Below are positions 6,462 through 8,250 of a stretch of 8,250 bases of DNA, piece by piece. The notes beneath the pieces are model-generated. The model did not search any database, had not been told where the DNA came from, and saw only the letters and a program-made list of their open reading frames with translations. The first letter of the stretch is position 1; each line of letters opens with the position of its first letter. Origin of the DNA: Methanobacteriota archaeon (GTDB lineage Archaea > Thermoplasmatota > Poseidoniia > Poseidoniales > Thalassarchaeaceae). The stretch lies in the NCBI GenBank assembly GCA_002714745.1, contig PAYF01000041.1, positions 7,845-16,094 on the forward strand, read 5' to 3'. The position numbers and the translations under genes were made by a program.

Positions 6462-7136
6462 ATGGGAGATGTCAGAATCCTCAGAGCGGGGATGGTCGAA
6501 CATACTGTGATGGCAGAGGAGATGAAGCGCCTTCAGCAACTAAGAATCGAGAATAGGATTACTGACACGCTCATCATGGTCGAGCATCCTGAAGTAGTAA
6601 CAGTAGGGCCGAAGGCAATTCGAGATGGAGTGGTCGTTGAGGGCTATCCAACGGTTAACACAGATAGAGGTGGAGGAATCACTTGGCACGGACCCGGTCA
6701 GTTGGTTGCATATCCGATTATCAAATGGGAAGTGGAAGAGCAGAGCGTTCGTGCAATCATCGAGAGATTGGAAGACTGGGCTATTGATGCACTCGAACAA
6801 TGTGGGATTAGCGCTTACAAGGACAAGTCTATGCAAGGAGCGTGGGTTGATGGGCACAAAGTTTGCTCAATCGGGCTTTCCTTCCTGCATTGGGTCAGCC
6901 GCCATGGAATGTCGATTAACGTAAGTACTCCTGGAACCCGAGTTGAGGACCTAGAGGGATGCGGGATGACTGCTGGGATTCACACGAGCCTGTCACAACT
7001 GGGATACAAGGCCGATTCGGAGGGCAGACATATGGGGCTAGAGAGGATGGAAGAGGCACTCATAGAGACCTGTGAGAAGCATCTTGGCAGGGTTCCTTTG
7101 GAGCCTGTCGAATGGGAGCCAGGGGTGCTGGTATGA
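6462..7136 (+). CDS. lipB: Octanoyl-[acyl-carrier-protein]:protein N-octanoyltransferase LipB
   Basis: LipB moves octanoate from octanoyl-ACP to the lipoyl-domain lysine, the step before LipA. The 224 residues fit the family (about 210-250). Family blocks are visible: VEHPEVVTVG (40-49), DRGGGITWHGPGQLVAYP (68-85), GAWVDGHKVCSIG (126-138), HGMSINV (148-154) and GCGM (166-169). The catalytic pair is present: Lys133 in HKVCSIG and Cys167 in the Cys-Gly motif, equivalent to the Lys/Cys dyad known from Mycobacterium tuberculosis LipB. HGPGQL and the Lys/Cys pair favour LipB over lipoate-protein ligase LplA, though the two share a fold. The ATG is nine bases after the lpd stop, with GAGGTGA (6451-6457) overlapping that stop. 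The stop overlaps the next ATG. Whether the donor is octanoyl-ACP depends on the host having acyl carrier protein, which the window cannot show. Confidence 0.92.
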   Translation: MGDVRILRAGMVEHTVMAEEMKRLQQLRIENRITDTLIMVEHPEVVTVGPKAIRDGVVVEGYPTVNTDRGGGITWHGPGQLVAYPIIKWEVEEQSVRAIIERLEDWAIDALEQCGISAYKDKSMQGAWVDGHKVCSIGLSFLHWVSRHGMSINVSTPGTRVEDLEGCGMTAGIHTSLSQLGYKADSEGRHMGLERMEEALIETCEKHLGRVPLEPVEWEPGVLV

Positions 7137-8250
7137 GCCTGCCCCGCAGAAGCGACTTGGCTCATCACTGGTCCTTGGATCCAGAGACAGTTTTCCTGAA
7201 TCATGGCTCCTTCGGGGCCACCCCCATAGGTGTGCTTGAGGAACAAGGACGAATCAGGAGTAGTCTAGAGAGTGATCCAGTAAGGTTCTTTGAAAGAGAA
7301 TACTCAGACTCTTGGGACGAATCTAGGGCGTCCGTAGCACGGATGTTGAATGCAGATGTGGACGGGCTCACTTTCGTCAGCAACGCAACTCAGGGAGTGA
7401 ATACCGTTCTCAGGAGTCTTGACCTCAAGCCGGGTGACGAGATAATCGTCCCAGACCATTCATACCAAGCATGCTGGAACGCTGTGGACTATGTCACGCA
7501 GAGGTCCGGTGCCAAAACAATCGTAGTCGAGATTCCATTCAGACTGGATGGTCCTGAGCAGGTCATCGACCTGATTATGGGCGCCGTGACGGAAAGTACA
7601 GTTCTGGCCCTCATCGATACAGTCACAAGTCCGACTGGAACTAGGATGCCTTTCGAGGAGTTGACCCAGAGGCTACAAGCAAGAGGCGTTGATGTGCTTC
7701 TAGATGCAGCTCACGGCCCCGGAATAGTTCCCATAGATCTCGGTCGCCTCGCTCCTGCTTACTGTGCTGGCAACTGCCACAAGTGGGTGTGCTCCCCTAA
7801 GGGCTCAGCTTTCCTCCACATCCGTGAAGACCGTAAGGACCTGATTCACCCGCTCAACATCAGCCATGGCTTCTCATTTGAGGGAACTGCTCAGGAGAAG
7901 TTCGAGTTCGAGTTCGCCTGGCCCGGTACACAGGACCCCACTCCTTGGCTCTGTATACCTCATGCAATGAGTTTCATGGAAGGTTTGGTCGAAGGGGGAT
8001 GGTCCGAGATAATGAGTCGAAATCGAAATCTTTCAATTCAAGGCAGGAATCTCATCTGTGAGGCCTTAGGAACCACGCCCCCAGTGCCTGATTCAATGGT
8101 ATGCTCAATGGCTTCTGTGGAAGTTCCCACCGATGAAGAGGTCGGTCCTATGAGTCTTGAAGGAGATCCGTTCCACAACCAACTTTTAGATGAATATTCA
8201 ATTCAAGTTCCTGTAATGCCATGGCGTCACCATGGAACGAAATACATCCG
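7133..8250 (+). CDS. Class V PLP-dependent aminotransferase, isopenicillin-N-epimerase-like (partial, cut by right edge)
   Basis: The frame is open from ATG 7133 to the right edge, giving 372 residues; the family is near 390-400, so only a short C-terminal tail is missing. The N-terminal block FLNHGSFGATP (21-31) is characteristic of the CefD/isopenicillin-N-epimerase-like branch of class V enzymes. Other features are SNATQGVN (83-90, phosphate-binding region), Asp191 in LLDAAHGPG (pyridine nitrogen contact), Lys217 in GNCHKW (the PLP Schiff-base lysine) and GTQDPTPWL (265-273). I see no clear mobile-loop cysteine like that of NifS/IscS desulfurases, although the tail is incomplete. Proteins of this branch are widespread in organisms that make no beta-lactam, and most have no known substrate, so the name is a family label only. 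The start overlaps the lipB stop (ATGA at 7133-7136), implying co-transcription and probable translational coupling. A role in amino-acid breakdown or sulfur handling linked to lipoylation is speculative. Confidence 0.9.
   Translation, partial: MSLPRRSDLAHHWSLDPETVFLNHGSFGATPIGVLEEQGRIRSSLESDPVRFFEREYSDSWDESRASVARMLNADVDGLTFVSNATQGVNTVLRSLDLKPGDEIIVPDHSYQACWNAVDYVTQRSGAKTIVVEIPFRLDGPEQVIDLIMGAVTESTVLALIDTVTSPTGTRMPFEELTQRLQARGVDVLLDAAHGPGIVPIDLGRLAPAYCAGNCHKWVCSPKGSAFLHIREDRKDLIHPLNISHGFSFEGTAQEKFEFEFAWPGTQDPTPWLCIPHAMSFMEGLVEGGWSEIMSRNRNLSIQGRNLICEALGTTPPVPDSMVCSMASVEVPTDEEVGPMSLEGDPFHNQLLDEYSIQVPVMPWRHHGTKYI

Noticed and set aside
6462..7136. Lipoate-protein ligase LplA/LplB
   Set aside because: The protein has the LipB HGPGQL block and both catalytic Lys133 and Cys167; the ligase lacks the Cys and is usually longer or split in two parts.
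7136..7200. Terminator after lipB
   Set aside because: The next gene starts inside the lipB stop codon and no hairpin followed by a T-run is visible.
7133..8250. Cysteine desulfurase (IscS/SufS/NifS) supplying sulfur to LipA
   Set aside because: The NHGSFGATP start, the GNCHKW lysine context and the GTQDPTPW block belong to the isopenicillin-N-epimerase-like branch, and no desulfurase mobile-loop cysteine is evident.

Overview
The window holds eight protein-coding genes and very little non-coding DNA. One gene runs leftward and is cut by the left edge. The other seven run rightward as one compact block, and the last is cut by the right edge. No rRNA, tRNA, CRISPR, insertion sequence or phage gene was seen.

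Layout: (1) On the minus strand, bases 375-1 encode the first 125 residues of a short-chain dehydrogenase/reductase of the pteridine-reductase/FolM-like type. (2) A divergent intergenic stretch of about 160 bases follows (376-537). (3) Then come lipA (lipoyl synthase), the E1-alpha, E1-beta, E2 and E3 subunits of a 2-oxoacid dehydrogenase complex, and lipB (octanoyltransferase), all on the plus strand with gaps of 0-9 bases or short overlaps. (4) A class V aminotransferase of the isopenicillin-N-epimerase-like group overlaps the lipB stop codon by four bases and is incomplete at the right edge.

How the genes work together: the subunits resemble, in motif detail and in order, the branched-chain 2-oxoacid dehydrogenase operon of Pseudomonas putida (bkdA1-bkdA2-bkdB-lpdV) as I remember it. 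E1 decarboxylates the oxoacids from valine, leucine and isoleucine and reductively acylates the lipoyl group on E2. E2 passes the acyl group to CoA, and E3 reoxidises the dihydrolipoyl group with NAD+. The two flanking genes make that lipoyl group: LipB puts octanoate on the E2 lysine and LipA inserts two sulfurs. The six genes are therefore a nearly self-contained unit of enzyme complex plus cofactor assembly. Catalytic and cofactor-binding residues look intact in every complete gene.

Organism: composition is roughly half G+C. AGA/AGG arginine codons are common and CTAG is not avoided. Ribosome-binding sites are of the GAGGTGA type. The leftward gene has a TATA-like box about 25 bases before its start codon and no Shine-Dalgarno site, which fits an archaeal leaderless transcript. 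Together these suggest an uncultivated, perhaps marine, euryarchaeon (Marine Group II/Thermoplasmatota-like) carrying bacterial-type genes. This is inference; an unusual bacterium is not excluded.

The window is mostly ordinary metabolism. The points of interest are the lipoylation genes bracketing the complex, the source of octanoate if the host is an archaeon, and the unexplained aminotransferase coupled to lipB.
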